Assembly: GCA_028386065.3 (NCBI GenBank)
Contig: JAKUCV010001846.1
Coordinates: 1-64,000 of the forward strand
Direction of reading: 5' to 3'
Length of the DNA: 64,000 bases
From: Turnera subulata
Lineage: Eukaryota > Streptophyta > Magnoliopsida > Malpighiales > Passifloraceae
Positions within the stretch are counted from its first letter, which is position 1; every line of letters starts with the position of its first letter. The notes under the pieces are model-generated. The model was given only the letters and a program-made list of their open reading frames with translations, was not told where the DNA came from and made no database searches. Positions 30,190-44,176 of the stretch are shown piece after piece. The position numbers and the translations under genes are program-made.

Positions 30190-30615
30190 TAATGACTTAG
30201 GAAATTAGATATTATGATTCCAATTTCTAACTTTACAAAAAAAAAGTTGAGGGAAATAGAATAAGGGAAAAAAAATTAAATCCTCTGAATCATTCTTAAT
30301 AATAAGAAGAAAAGATATAAGAAATACTCTTATTTATTGAGTTTTGGACTTGTTCATCTCATGCAAAACATCTCCACCGTATATGACTCAAATTGACGGC
30401 CTTCTAGGATACGCGCTACTCTAAAGTTTTGCTTTTGATTATCACATATAAGGGCAACCATAACCTGCCAGTTTGCTCTTAAAAAGGGAGGGAGAGGTAG
30501 CAACTTGTTGGTTAAGGGCTTCAAAATATAATAGAACTTGCAATACATATCAGAGCTGCACAAAAGTAGGTCACTGTACGAGGTGATGATCACAGTTGGT
30601 TGAAATTTTCTCCTC
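30190..30615 (-). pseudogene. Partial duplicate of the broken F-box gene
   Basis: It encodes SYSDLLLCSSDMYCKFYYIL and ARILEGRQFESYTVEMF, aligning with 25857-26278 over about 420 bp including the non-coding tail ('ggaaattaga', 'tccaatttctaactt', 'aaatcctctgaatca'). No F-box part is present. The two copies lie in the same orientation on either side of the TM9SF remnant. Confidence 0.75.
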
Positions 30616-30956
30616 TTTGGTTTTCTGTTGCTGGGTCAATTTGTTTTCTTAGTCTTCTTAGATTATAGGCCAGAGCAGTTTTGTGGATCAAGGTCTTACA
30701 ACCGCAATTCCGGTATAGTTTGAGCAGTGTAATTGTATCTGCAGATGTCCTAAAACAGTGGAAAGGTGTTACCAGGATAAATGGGTAGTTTGCTGATCGT
30801 GATCCTTCTTTTGTGCATGTATTTTTGTCAGTGACAACTTTCTAAAGCTAGCTCTTACTAGGTGATTTCAAAGGTTGTCATTGTCCCAATGACTGAAACC
30901 TTATACTGCTTCATTCATTGCTAATAAAATCTTCGATTAGCATTAAAAAAAAAAAA
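30616..30956 (+). mobile_element. LINE-like 3' end with poly(A) tail
   Basis: The segment ends 'taataaaatcttcgattagc' and A13 (30943-30955), then a GAAGAA run. The upstream sequence looks like the 3' UTR of a plant L1-type element. No coding part is recognised. Confidence 0.4.
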
Positions 30957-30969
30957 AGAAGAAGAAGAA

Positions 30970-31690
30970 AGACTCTTGTGTGGTGGTGGTGCAATTAGCT
31001 TTTGCCTCCTTCAAGGGTTTAGTTAGAGGATTAATGGTATAATGGGAAAGCAATCATCCCCAAGAAGCCCACGCCCTGATTTTCCAATGGGGATGAGTGT
31101 CAATCCGATGAGGAATTCGAAAATGGACCAAAAGGTGTTGTTGATCCTACATTTGGGAGGAGATTGTCAGCAGGAGATAATAACTGGAGACCTAAGGTTG
31201 TGTTGATTCATGGTCTGAGGAACAGGGTATGGAAAGTTCAGTCCTCGCAAGGGAGTTTATGTTGGGAAAAGGCACTTGTGGTTTCATAGGCATTTCAGGA
31301 CAATAGCTTTTATGTTTGGACTGATGGTTTCTCTTTTGCTGCTTGATTCTTTCATGGTGTCAATTTTTTATTCAATAAATGTTTGCAGCAGTCTTGCTTT
31401 ACAGGAAATAGATGTTCTTAAGGCATGGCGTGGTGAGTCTTTTTCCAGTGCTTAGAGAAACCAATGCATTGCATTTTTGAAGTTACTATTTAATGAAACT
31501 ATTGGATTTGAACCATGAAAATGTTGCAACTCAAAACATTCACTGCTTCTAGAACCAATTCATTAACATCAACTTAAGTGTATATCAGCTATGACGACTA
31601 TATCTTCATTGGCTAACTGAAAAAGACTATTTGAGAAACAATCTTTCTATTTTGGAACGATAATTGTCTCAATAATATTATTTTTATCCG
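30970..31690. other. No recognised feature
   Basis: Mixed-composition sequence with no ORF above the noise. 31040-31330 has a coding-like base composition but all frames are broken. Confidence 0.35.
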
Positions 31691-31715
31691 TCTTCCAAAA
31701 CATTTGCTTTTGCAG

Positions 31716-32215
31716 GAGGACAGGACTGAGCACACAACTCATGAAGAAACACCACCAGTCACCTACAGCAGTGAAGAAAAAGTACCCGTACAAATGTATG
31801 GCCGGCTCTTAAAGTTGGCTTCTAGTGCATTAGCAGAGGTTTGTTTCACTTTTTTTTTTTTTTTGCATTTTAATCTTTAGAGGTGTGAGATTGTATATCT
31901 AACAATTGTTATTCTGCTTTAGAAAGAATTCAAGCATGATGCATCGAATTTCTGGGAAGGACCTTATCAGAAGGCTTCTTTGTGGAAACCTTGTGCTGAT
32001 AGAAAAGACTCGGATAAAATAGGTAACTTAATTAAATGTCTTAGGCCTAGGTTATATTGCAAACTATATATTTTTTGAACAAATTTTTAATAATCACTTG
32101 TCATATCTGATAAAGAAGAATGCATCAAATCCTGTAGTCTAAATTAGGTTTAATTAATATGTTGCAACAGGGAACCAATTAAGAACCAAGTTGAAAAGGA
32201 GGCAGCGATCATACT
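31716..32215 (+). pseudogene. Exon fragment of a plant O-fucosyltransferase-like gene
   Basis: Two exons with good splice sites, 31716-31838 and 31923-32022, join in frame to give QMYGRLLKLASSALAEKEFK then NFWEGPYQKASLWKPCADRK. This resembles the stretch just before the catalytic GGLNQQR region of plant O-fucosyltransferase family proteins. A third exon after acceptor 32170 gives only LRTKLKRRQRSY and a stop, unlike the family. The catalytic domain is absent, so this is a fragment, possibly carried by a transposon. Confidence 0.45.
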
Positions 32216-32650
32216 AGGATACAGTTACGCAAAAATTGCTTGAGAACACTGATATATCTCTTCTTCCTAATGATCATCTAAAACTGCTCTCAAAAAAAAA
32301 AAATGATCATCTAAAACTATTGCCAGTTATTTGGTGGTGTATGCTTTCATATTCTTAAATTTCTAAAGTGGCACACTAGAAGTACACAAGGTGATGCAGA
32401 ACAATTAGAATAAAATTCTCTAGTTGTGGTTTAAGGTTATGGTTTGTGATTTGGAAATTTGTTTCAAAACAGGATTAGGGTATAGAATATATCTGAACAG
32501 AATTGAAACAGAAAGAAAGAAAGAATACAACTAAAGGATTTGGGATGGGAAATCCTAGCCTTGCACTAGAAGGGTTTAGCCTCATGCTAGTCAAGGAGTG
32601 ATCACTCCTGGATGAAAGCATCACATCATCATGATGAAGGCCTCATAGTA
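32216..32650. other. Flank left of the copia element
   Basis: AT-rich, no gene. 'aatgatcatctaaaact' is duplicated at 32266-32285 and 32302-32320 around a run of A. Confidence 0.35.
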
Positions 32651-33072
32651 TGTTGGTAATTTAGACATGTTTAACAAATAAACATTCATGCACAGCGGAA
32701 GATTAAATTAAAGAACAAAAGACTTATCTGTTAATGGAGTCCGGATCAATTGTTCCTCTAGAATAAATCATGCATCCTTGTTGGTCGGGAATTAAATCAT
32801 TAGGATGTTAATCACTAGAAAATAATCTACTAGCCACAACCTAAGAACCCTAAATATGTATGAAGACAATTTTATGTTTTACTGGACAAACCATAAAATA
32901 AAGAGCGAGAGAGAAAGAGAAAGAGGGAGGGCAATAACAGAAAGCAACCACGTTCTTTTCTATTCCAAACCCAGTAGTTGTGAAAACTGACTAACAGTTT
33001 CCTACAACATGGACTTGGGCTTTACCAAATAGGTCTAGTCCATCATGGGTGTTATACCCAATTAAACCAATA
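32651..33072 (-). mobile_element. Copia 3' LTR
   Basis: 422 bp, plus-strand start TGTTGG and end CCAATA, matching 54646-55059 closely. The last two bases of the left flank of this LTR do not repeat after the other LTR. Confidence 0.8.
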
Positions 33073-33934
33073 TCTCTCACTCACACATGATGGACACAAC
33101 CATCTACATCTTCATAACATTTCATACGGACAAATAGGTCGTGCGACCAACATACTAGTAAGAGCTCTTTATTGTACATCTGTTAGGAGTATACAATAAC
33201 TCAAGTAGAGAACAATATTGTACATCTATTAAGAATATACAATAGTTCAAGTAGAGTAAGTATGTAAGCTCCCCAGATTCATTTAGTTGCTTTTTCAGAG
33301 AAATATAGATCTCCATGCTCTATATGTATTCACAGTTATGTTTTACTGAAAAACATAAGTGGCCACATTGCGAACACAAAGAAAAATGCAACACTCAATG
33401 ATCTTCCCTTTTACTCAAAACTCTACATCTTAACTCAGCGGCTTTTCTGACATATCCCGATTAGGCCGAATCACTCATGGCCATTCAGAATACAACCAAG
33501 ATAGCAACACCAAGCAAAGGTTTCAAGTAGTAGGAAAATGTCACTAAGGGCGCTTGTGAGAAATTATTAATAATTTCTCAAGGCTCACACAGCAAGGAAA
33601 TGAGATCATATTTCCTACTCCTTAATCGGTCACAAAGCACACATGGTATGAATTCATGTGCCACAGTATTTTCTCCATCCCTCATTGGAGCATATGTCAT
33701 TAATAATACTGTGTAGGTAATAGTTCAAACACACCTAGTGTTTAACTTGGGTCCACCACTCTACCGTTTTCCAACAGAACCCTACCTAGCTTTTGAACAG
33801 ACAAGATAAAATATTACTTCGTTTTATCTTCGGTCAATCATGACTGATCTCATCTTGAACAATATCAAGGCGACAATATGTTTTAAGTCAGGCTCTTATA
33901 GAATAAGTACTCAACCTATTCTTGACATAAAATT

Positions 33935-35486
33935 GTCTTTGAAATGCCCCGACCCGTATTTACCGTACATAGTAAACACGTGCCGAAACTGTAACGACCT
34001 GACCAAACAAGCCCAGCATACAGTGTATACAATAGAAACTCTGGCTTAACAGCCCAAATTATGAACATCAGAAAACTGGCCCTTCGGCCCAACAACAAAA
34101 TATATAACCCGAACCCGGGGACAACAAATGATAAAATCGGCCCAATGGTCCAACAATAGCAATTAACAGCACAACGGAAGACTTAATAACTCACAAAGAC
34201 ACTGTTTGCGACACTGATGCAAACTATGGATCCGAGTCCTGTCCAAGGGATAACGCCGTAGCCTGTCTGGTATGCATCAAACCTGAACCACAAATAACTC
34301 ATCCTACGGGATGAAAGCCCACAGGTGAGGGGTGAGTCCGAAGTGCTCACCGACGAAGGATAGACAATCAATATGCAACACTATAAATTACTCAAGGCCG
34401 AAAACACAGGCATAACAGCCAAAATAAAACAATCCAAAAGACTCGACCCAAAACTAGTCCAAGACCAAAAGACTTAAAACAAAATCCAATTTCCAATTTT
34501 ATCTTTTCGGGCCCCATCACGGATAAGCTAGGGGTCAGACCTGGTTCTCAACATATTTTGGGTGCCAGACCAAACCAAGAGAGCCCAGGGATCGACATCC
34601 TAAAATAGTAACCCAGGGATAGACATCCCAAATATAATCACGAGATAGACATCCCAAGCATAGACATGCTTATCACAAGTAACCCAGGTCATGGCCACCA
34701 CAAAATAGTCTTAAACCATCAAGTCGTACCACTACTTACCACGTGACAATTATATTATCATCATTCAAAACCAAATCACAGGGATCAACATCCCTAACCA
34801 AAATACCGGGATAGACATCCCATCCAAACCGAGGATCGACATCCTTATCACCAATTATTATTTAATCCATTTTATTTAATACCAAAAAGACACAAGGATA
34901 AACATCAAAAAACTCGACCTACGGGGATAAACATCCCAAAACCAATCAAGATACTGGGATAAACATCCCGACAACAGTCACAACAAATGCAACAATTAAC
35001 AGTGCAACAACCATCAAACACAACAACCGAGTAGTATAGGCACATATTGAAGGAAATCCATCCTCACCGTGGCCGATTACTCAACTCTGAAGACAATGAC
35101 CGGTCCCAAGCCGGTTCCTCGGGAAACTGCCTGATATCAAACCTATACAACAAAACAATATATACTCACATAAGATGCACATAAGAGTATGCCATGATGC
35201 CAATACTGCGAAATAAACCCACCCCGGTTCATATCCTTTATTATCATCTTTTACCATAATTAAATCTTTTTCCAAAAATTTTACCTTGAAAATAATTATT
35301 ATTTTCTTACCATATCGTATATTCTTTTCCATACGATAAAAGTATCACCATAATAAATACTTAACAGATTATATATTCCAGAAAATACTTTCATATAACC
35401 AATTATGTCATATTCTTTATTTCTCTAGCAACATAAACTAAATATAAATATAAAAATATATATACATCCAGAAAAGCATTATTTAT

Positions 35487-35532
<46 letters not shown>

Positions 35533-37126
35533 GGTAAGCATATACTATATGTACTCTTTTTCCAGAAAATATAATCATATTAACCTATTTTCTGAAAATA
35601 AATATAGGTATGCATATTTATTTTCTAAAGATATTATATCCCCAAACAATTATATTATCAACATAATAATCTTTTTCCAGAAATATTACTTAGGTATACC
35701 ATATATATATATTTTTCTGATAAAGCATTTTCACTATATATATCCTTAAAGACATTTACCTTAATCATGTTATAATTACCTTGATTTCTTGAAAATATTA
35801 TATTAAGTAGTTACTTCTTTTATTTCTACAGAATATAACCATATACCATTTTTTTATATTTTCCAGAAAAATTACATTTCGTTATATATATATATTTTTA
35901 TATTTCCAGAATTATATATTTCCATTTATTCTTCTTTTTAAAAAAATATCTGGGCCAGTCCAATCTCATTGAACCAACCCAACCAACAAAAGGAGCCAGC
36001 CCAGGTCGAGCCCAGACCAAGCAGCAGGCCCGAGCCAAGCTTGGCCCAGCACCCGCGCGGCCCAAGGCCTCAACCCAAGCCAACCCAAAACACCCTAGCC
36101 CGCGAGACCCAACCCGCCAGGCATCCGGGTCAACGTGCGCGAATCCGGGTCGAATCCACCTCCATCGGGTCTGCTCACCTTGGAAGTTGCAGACGATGGC
36201 GGCTCGGACGGATCGGAAACGAAAGCGAGGGCGACACGGCGAGGTAGAGGCAAAGGGAGGCGGCAACGGCTGCTGGTGGACACGGCAGTGCAACGGCGAC
36301 GGAAACACGTACGGCAGCGTGAGAGAGGTCGGTGTCGTGGTTGCTTGCAGGCAGCGACGAGCGAGGGTGAAAGGGCGGCGAGGAGAAGAGTGGAGGGGGA
36401 GAGGCGGCAGCGGTCGTGCTTGTTGGTGGCGATGGCGACAAGGCTGTGGTGTCGGTTGCAGGTTGCGGCTGAGTGGTGACGTCGGGCGGCTGGTCACGGG
36501 GAAGGAGGAAGAAGAAAATGTGTTGTTTTATTTTTTTTTTCATTCATTTTTTTTCTTTTCTCTCTTTCTTTCTGGTCTCTACTCTCTCTTTTTTTCCTTT
36601 TTTTTCTTCTCCTTTTTTTTCTATTTGATTTTAAGGGTGAAGAAGGTGGTTGCAGGAGAAAGGTTGCTGGGTTTGGAGGAAGAAGAAATGATGGTGGTGT
36701 GTGATGGTGGTGTGTGCAGGACATGGAGAGGATGGCTTCATCAGGCAGAAAAAAAAAAAAAAGAAAGCGTCACGGGCATCACAAGCCATTCACAGGCACA
36801 ACAGGAGGAGACCATCACGAGCATCACAGGTAGGCGGCTGCTAAACCCAATCATGCAGGTAAGTTGTGTCCAGACTGGACCAGAAAATAACTGATACCCC
36901 CTTAGTTATTTTTCGGTGTGATTTTCTGAGGAATCCGGGACCCGAAAAAAAAATACCAACTTAAGTCTGAAAAATCCCGAGTGCGGAAAAAATCTCGGTT
37001 ACGAAAAACGACGCTCGATTTACCTTGAATTAATTACTCAAGATTAATTCTTTCGGTAAATCACTGTAAAAAGACTTTTACAGTCCCGGTAAAAATCCAA
37101 ATTTTTACCCGGACTGTTACAGTCTT
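33935..37126 (-). mobile_element. Tekay-type solo LTR with target duplication GTCTT
   Basis: The LTR is 33940-37121 (3182 bp, minus), flanked by GTCTT at 33935-33939 and 37122-37126. It has TGTAACAGTCCGG and GGGGCATTTCA ends. The inverted-repeat array is at 34588-34969, a TA microsatellite at about 35490-35529, a GC-rich block at 35965-36490 and a polypyrimidine tract at 36528-36625. No internal region remains, so this is a product of LTR-LTR recombination. Confidence 0.92.
34588..34969. repeat. Array of short inverted repeats, solo LTR
   Basis: GGGATCGACATCCT, GGGATAGACATCCC, AAGCATAGACATGCTT, GGGATCAACATCCC, AGGATCGACATCCT and GGGATAAACATCCC in the same order as in the other LTRs. Confidence 0.8.
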
Positions 37127-40100
37127 ACCCCTATGACACACCTAGTCATAGAGATGGTTACTCGTGTGAGAGAGCTAACCTGTTTGTTAGACATATCATT
37201 TGATAAGCTCAGCACTAAGCCTCTCATCCCATCATATGCACCTAGCATATATCCACACATGTACATAACATGTATTCTGTATATATGAACGTTTACACAA
37301 AACGGCTTTGTATAAACCCAAAGATTTATCATGAATATAAAGTTGAGGGAAAGAACAACAGTAAAAATTATTGTATTTAATTCCTACTAAACCTATTTGC
37401 TCCATTTGACTAACAAATGAGTCTTTCCAAAATAGGTTTGGTGACTTTGTACCGACATGTCACCAGTAAGAATATACTTTATATTCACTTCCTTATGTGA
37501 AATATCAATGTGTTCCTGTCTTATCATAGTACCGCCAATTCCTCCCATAGGAATACCACCACATGATTATCACAATAGATAATCAATAAGGGAACTATGC
37601 CTCATGCATTATCCCTAATAACTAAACTATTTTAGCCATATAATTTTGTACTATAGATGATAGAATTATAGATTCAAATCCTATTATTGACAAGACCATG
37701 TTTGACAAGATGGTAAGACTATACATAGTCCAAGATCACCACTATAGTCAACATGCATATAAGCTTTGAAGCAAAACTTATCTCTTGAAAGCTTACAATA
37801 TAGTTTATCATACTCTCAAATACCAAAGTACTTCCTTGACTGTCATCTAATTGTCATATCCAAGATTGAGTCGGTAACTATTTACCATTTCAACAAGATA
37901 ATAAATATCTTGTTTGGTATACAATAAAGCATACAGTAGACTCTTATCACATTAGAATAAGGCACATTTACCAAGCATTATTTGAGTTTGATAACAGTAT
38001 TGTTGGCTCAGGTTATTGCTCTTGGCAATAAATGTATCTATAGACTTAGATTCATGCATACAAAAATCTAAAGATCATAATCCTAAAGTGTATGCAAATT
38101 CCCCCTCCATGTCCTACATTTCCAAAAATGAAGGACAACTAAGAGTATAGATACGAGGAAATTCTTGTAATTTCTAGCCAACAACGTGACGTGGACGTAA
38201 TGCAATGAAGTCACTTATGACTTGGTGATCTCGATATAATGGTCTTTATCTATCATTACAAAAATAAAGATGTCTTGGTTACACAAAACCTTAACAACCA
38301 CTATGTAGAAAAATTATAGAGTCCACAAAAAGGACCTGAATAGGCATACACTGAGTATTCTTGTCCTTTTACAGAAAAAAACTCATAGTTTGTTGCATGT
38401 AAATTTTCTTCTAATTTTCCACTAAGGAAAATAATTATTACATCCACTTGATGTAATTCGAGATCAAACACATCCACTGGCTCATCAGCACTTAGCATGA
38501 CATTTGAAGAACCCATTTGTTCCCAAAAGCATCACATCTTTTACCAACACTCAAATTTAGTTTGATTGCATAAAGTACAACTCATGTTGTCTTAATCTAT
38601 TGAACTTTAGTCTTATAAAAAAATAATCGTTTTAGGTTCCCCTCTACAAAAGAGGTCACACTATGAGAGCCTTTTGGTACACTTGATCAGTACCGTTCAT
38701 GTAAAGTGTCATCTCGGTTCCACACTGTGACCACTTCCGAGGTGTTGGATTTAATGAAACAAATTCATTGTAATCCAAATGCTCCCACTAGGATCAAGAT
38801 TCTCGAGGACTAATCAATACTCAACTGATTTATCCCAAGTTACTGTTCTTGATCATGTTTCTTATACTGACTTTTCTTGAAAAACACATTTTTCAAGAAC
38901 AATTTTGGAGGACATTAGGTTACTGTAAACCTGAAAATTTCTAGAAGAATCAAATTTTTCTCTCCATAACAACGTTTTGTTGTGGAGTTTTGAAATTAGT
39001 TAACTATTTAACTAATCCTACTTCATCATATATTTATATGAACCAATCATACAAATACCATGGTCCTAGCCAACTGCTTTGATACAACTATCAAACTGAT
39101 TTTCCACATGGTTCGTAAACCGTCAATGGCATTCAATAGCCCAAGACTTATGAAAAATCGATAAGAGTGATGAAATAGTAGGCACTATGCCTTGCCCTCA
39201 CATTCAATTTGACCACATATGTCAAAATGGATTAATTACAAATGATATTTCGCTCTGTAGTGTAATTCAGAATGATTTCCTTGTCACCTTCTGCTCAAGA
39301 AAGAACTCATACAAATGAAGTTCATTCTTGAGAATGAACCCATTAATCACACATTGGCGAGACGGTTCATTCTTTATTGATCCAGTTGATAAAAAATAGA
39401 ATGACATACATTCACATCATCATTCATATAGGATGAAGATATAAATAGGAGAAGTCTGGAATTATATGAAACATATTCATTATCCAGAAAACAAGATAAA
39501 CATACCCAAAAACATACCCATAAAGGTTAGTATAGTAGGACAAATCTACTCCCACTAGATACAAGGTTTTGTCAAGTCCGATGAACATAGTATATATCAT
39601 GTAGATTTAGGATTTTGACCCTTACACAATCAGTCTAATCCTTTAACTTTCTTCTGAGAGTCAGTTTCCTACATGAACCCACTTTGACTCAATCGAAATT
39701 TGTCAATTGTATATAAATGATCCTAGATCATTTATTGCACAATTTGTGGATACTGAATCAACTGTACAGTTGATGATTGATTCAATTAACAAACAATACT
39801 AAACTATCTGTATTTTAAGAAAGACATACCTTCTTAAAAGTGATGTACAAAGCACCAAAAATATTTAATATCTACAATTAAAGCACTTAGCTTTATCTTG
39901 TTTCTACCTTCTGGATAAGTAGTAACTTTTCCCATTATCACAATTAAATTTATTTTGAGCCTTTTTTTATTTTTACCACTTTTGTCAAAAAGACTTATAC
40001 TTATCAATTGGTACTATTACCAATATAAGCATTTTTAGCCACAAAGACACTTCTTTGAGTAGTCCTATTGGCTACCCATAGGTGTTCTATATCTTACTCA

Positions 40101-41197
40101 AATGACAAACAACATTGTCAGAATTAGTGGTGAAAATAAATGACAGTTGGAACATCTTTGTTCCTTACCAAGTAAATGATCATTATCATTTACTACTGTC
40201 TATGTTTGGTTAAGGACACACAGCCAAACTTAATTTTATAGGTAATCCAAAAGTTACAAAAACTTTAGATTCTGATAGCCACACATAGTGTGAGAAAGAA
40301 TTTCTTCCTCTTGCTCATAAGCTAGAGGCTTCTCTCCACCTTTACAGGCTCACCCTTTATGGTTTTTAGAGCACAAAATATCACATTAATCCAATATATT
40401 GGATTTTTATGCATTCAAAACTTTACAAATACCATCATAAAAATTTCTCAACTTATGAGGTTTAACGATGATATTATTTCTTATAACAGTCAATAATAAA
40501 CTATAACATATTGTATTAAAACAAATAAAATCACATAAGTCCATAGAGGATGCCACATCATATATACAAGAATAACTCACGCTTTATACAATAAATAAAA
40601 TAAATAGCCAACATCCTTCTAAACATGAAATCGAAAACCCATCAAAGTGCATCATCATCCATGTATAAAAGAACAATTAACTATTATATAATATTCAATA
40701 ATATAAAGCCATTTTAACTAGGAATAAACACTAAGTCTTTTCCTTAAGTGAGAAATAGATAATTAATACATAATTATCTAATTTTATTGAAAGCGCTTAT
40801 TTTATTCTAAAGGTCAACACATAGTTGAATTCAAGAATAAAAATTAGCAATCAAATTATAGATAATTAAAAATAATTATATGGTATTATTAAGTGCACAT
40901 AATTTTATTTAGGGAGTTAACACATAGTTAGATCCAAAAATAAAATTAGCAATTAATTTATTAAAGAAACTCATTCTTCAATAATTTTATTTTAAACTGG
41001 ATAATTAACATATAATTATCCAAAAATAATGAAAATACTTATTTTATTTAAAATTTAATACATAATTAATTCTTAAATAAAACTAGCAATCAATAATTTA
41101 TTGAAGAAACTTATTCTTCAAAAAGAGAAATTATTTTTCACAAATTAGATATTTACCATATAATTATCTAATATGATTGACATTACGTTATTTTATT
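37127..41197 (-). pseudogene. Decayed copia polyprotein region
   Basis: On minus, 38516-38301 gives VFDLELHQVDVIIIFLSGKL, then NYEFFSVKGQEYSV. This aligns with the copia RT segment that normally reads like 'ELHQMDVKTAFLNGDLEE...GFVVKGQEHKV'. 39190-39155 gives AYYFITLIDFS, as at the start of the copia integrase core (YFITFIDDYS). Every frame is broken by stops and frameshifts. Upstream on minus (39900-41197) no gag zinc finger could be recognised. This is an old, dead element. Confidence 0.6.
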
Positions 41198-41202
41198 TAA
41201 CA
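41198..41202. repeat. Target duplication TAACA, left
   Basis: TAACA precedes the gypsy element and recurs at 53403-53407. Confidence 0.85.
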
Positions 41203-44051
41203 TGTAACAGCCCGGGTAAAATTTATGTTTTTACCGGGATTGTAAAAAACGCTTTGTACAGTAATTTACCTTATGAAATTAATCTTGGGTAATTATTTCA
41301 GGGTAAATTATACATTGGATTCTGAAACCGACCCTTACCCCACGTTCCTGATTTTTCTGCGGATTTTTCGAACCAAGAGTTGGCATTTTTCGGGTCCAGG
41401 AATCTTAAGAAAAGTCAGGTTTATCCTTGAGATAACGGACCAGAAATAAAGTCAAGGGGTTATTATAGTTATTTTTCGGTCCGGACGGGACACGCCTCAC
41501 ATGCTGCACAGTGTTGAGTTTTGCAGCCGCCTCCCCTGTGACATCTGTGAACTGCTTGTGTGACCCGTGCTTTACTAGTTTTCTGCTCGTGCTTAACCAG
41601 TGTTGCATGCCTGCTTTTCCCTGCCTTACCTGCATACCTGCAGCACCCTTCTCCTGTAAACACCATCACCTTGCTCTCCACTGCCAAAACTTCACCTGTG
41701 AAACTACCTACTGCATACTACCTAAGAAACCAGAAAAAAAAATATAAAACACACCACCCGTGCCAACCACCATCTACCGCCACCATCTCTTCTACTCCTT
41801 CCTTCCCCGCTATAGCACGACGACCGAGACGACAACCATCAGCCGCCATCTCTTCCCCTTCCCTTGCTTCTCCTCCTCCTCGCCCTCGTCGCCGTCGCGC
41901 CCAACCAGCAACGCAGCCGGCCGGACGAGATAACCCGACAAACGACCCGCCTGTCTCCCTGATCCTCCTCCCTCGACCGATCACGACGCCTGCTCTCCTC
42001 TCCTGCTCGTCGTCTCCACGCAGCGACTCGACGCCGGCAGCACAACCACCTCGACACCGCCGATCTGTGAAGTGGAGCCGACGAATCGCCGTCCCCTTTT
42101 CGCCTTGTCGTCGCCTCAGCCTTGGCGTCTCCTTCGCCTTCCCTAGCTCTCACCGCCGCGTCACGTCGGTTGCAAGGTGAGCAGATCCGCGCGGGTTGAA
42201 GATCCGGGTCGAGTTTGACCCGACGCCTCAACCAGGTCGCAGATGATTGGTTTGGGTTGATCCAGTTTTGGGTGTTGGGTCAAGGCTTGGGTTTGGGTTG
42301 ACTTGGACTTTGGGCTTGGTTTGGACTGCTGGGCTGCTGTCTGTTGGGCTCACTGCGTGGGTCTGTCTGGGCTCTATGCAGTGGGTTGAATAGTACTATT
42401 CATGCCCAGTCCAAGTTAAAAAAAATAATAATAAAAATAAAATCTGGTTATATGAATATTTTGAGGAAAATGATAAGTTTTAATTTTGGTTTTTGGGAAA
42501 ATATATATATATGCATGTATAATTACTTCCTTTTGGAAAAAAAAACTATATTATGGTAAGTAATTTCTATGAAAATATCTTGGAAAATTAAATACGATAT
42601 GGTAATAATCTTTTTATGAAATATTTTGGAATATGTAAATGTTATAATTTCCAGAAGGATTATTTTATAGTAATTATATTTTTGGAAAGGATATTTGATA
42701 TGGGAAATCAACAGCATAACGGAAATTATTTTTTTGAATATATATATATTTACGGTAAATATTTTCTTTTTGGAAAAGAATATAAATACTCAGGGAAAAT
42801 ATTTTGGAAAGGGTATTAACAAAGTATATACCGGAATAATAACCAGGTATAAGTACAGTATGGTATTTTGACACATGAATAGTAAATGGTGAATGATGAT
42901 GATAATGGGGTTTCACCGGGACGTAAACGAACCAGTTTAAGTTTTATTTTTACGGTATAGCATCATTTGCATTTATGTGCATCTTATGTGAGTATATGCT
43001 GTTATTTGCTATATAGGAGCTGATAACGAGCAGTATCCAGAGGAACCAGAGCCGGGACATTTCGAGGATTTTCAGGAGTAGGAAATCGGCTAAGGTGAGG
43101 ATGGATAACCTTTGATATGTTGCACATAATGCTGTGTTTGTTTTTCTGATAAATATTTGCTTGATTAAACTGTTGAGCCGATTGAGTTGGGTTGTTGTGT
43201 TTCTAATATTGTTGTTGATCTGTTAACCATGGATAAACTGATATGATGAGATAATTGGATAATTGGAAGTTATGTTAACGACTTTATTGTCACTTGGAAA
43301 GTAGTGGTACGACTCGATGGTTAGAGACTGTTTTGTGGTGGCTATGATCTGGGTTACTTGTGATAAGCATGTCTATGCTTGGGATGTCTATCCCGGTTCA
43401 TTATATTTTTGGGATGTCTATCCCTGGGAACTATTTTTGGGATATCGATCCCTGCGCTCTCTTGGTTTTATCTAGCACCCAGAACATATTAATAACCAGG
43501 TACGACCCTAGCTTGTCCAGTGGCAGGGCCCTGAAGATAAAATTGGAAATTTTATTGTTTTTTTGGTCTTGGCTCAGTTATGTTCTGGTTGAATCTTTGA
43601 TTTGTCTTTTGCTTGTATTTTCTTCGAAAGTATTATGTTTGCCTGCATATTACTGTTTATCCTTCGTCGGTGAGCACTTCGGACTCACCCCTCGCCTGTG
43701 GGGTTTCATCCCGTAGGATGAGTTGCTCGTAGTACAGGTACGTGGTTCGGCCAGCTACTGTTTCTACTCCACCAGACCCCGGATCCATACCTCCGCTGCT
43801 TCTCATTCTAAAAATTTCGCTGCTGTATTTTATATGTTGCTGTGTTGCTGTATTACTTTTGTTGTTGTATTATATGTTCTCTGTTACTGCTGTTGTGGCT
43901 TGAATATTGGTCCCCGGGATCGGGTGATAGATGTTGTAATTGAGTTTGCTTTGGTACTGTATTTTGTATTGTAAGTACTGTTTGCTACTGTAATAAGAAT
44001 AGTTCTGGCACGTGTTTACCCGGTACGGTAAATACGGGCCGGGGCGCTTTA
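41203..44051 (+). mobile_element. 5' LTR of the Tekay element
   Basis: 2849 bp, starting TGTAACAGCCCGGG and ending GGGGCGCTTTA. The GC-rich block at 41755-42240 gives Arg/Pro-rich spurious ORFs. AAGCATGTCTATGCTT (43365-43380) and three GGGAT...ATCCC motifs (43381-43452) form a short version of the array. Confidence 0.92.
43365..43452. repeat. Short inverted-repeat array, Tekay 5' LTR
   Basis: AAGCATGTCTATGCTT, GGGATGTCTATCCC twice and GGGATATCGATCCC. The right LTR has the same set at 52717-52804, with one arm broken (GGGATGTCTATTCC). Confidence 0.8.
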
Positions 44052-44055
44052 TTTT

Positions 44056-44066
44056 TGTAGCGGAGC
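44056..44066 (+). promoter_or_regulatory. Primer-binding site of the Tekay element
   Basis: TGTAGCGGAGC, four bases after the LTR. It is one base off the TGGTAGCGGAGC seen in the other elements. Confidence 0.65.
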
Positions 44067-44176
44067 AAGGTTGTAGGTCCTCAGGGTGATAACTGTGCCT
44101 GTTTGTTGCCTATATGTGCATAGTCTGGTCATTCTCTTGGCATAACATGCATGCATACATTCTCATATAGGTACGA

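Noticed and set aside
41560..42180. 206-codon Arg/Pro/Ser-rich ORF, with relatives at 50891-51573 and 35898-36543
   Set aside because: Lies in the GC-rich block of LTRs, open in several frames on both strands, and not conserved in frame between the two LTRs of one element.
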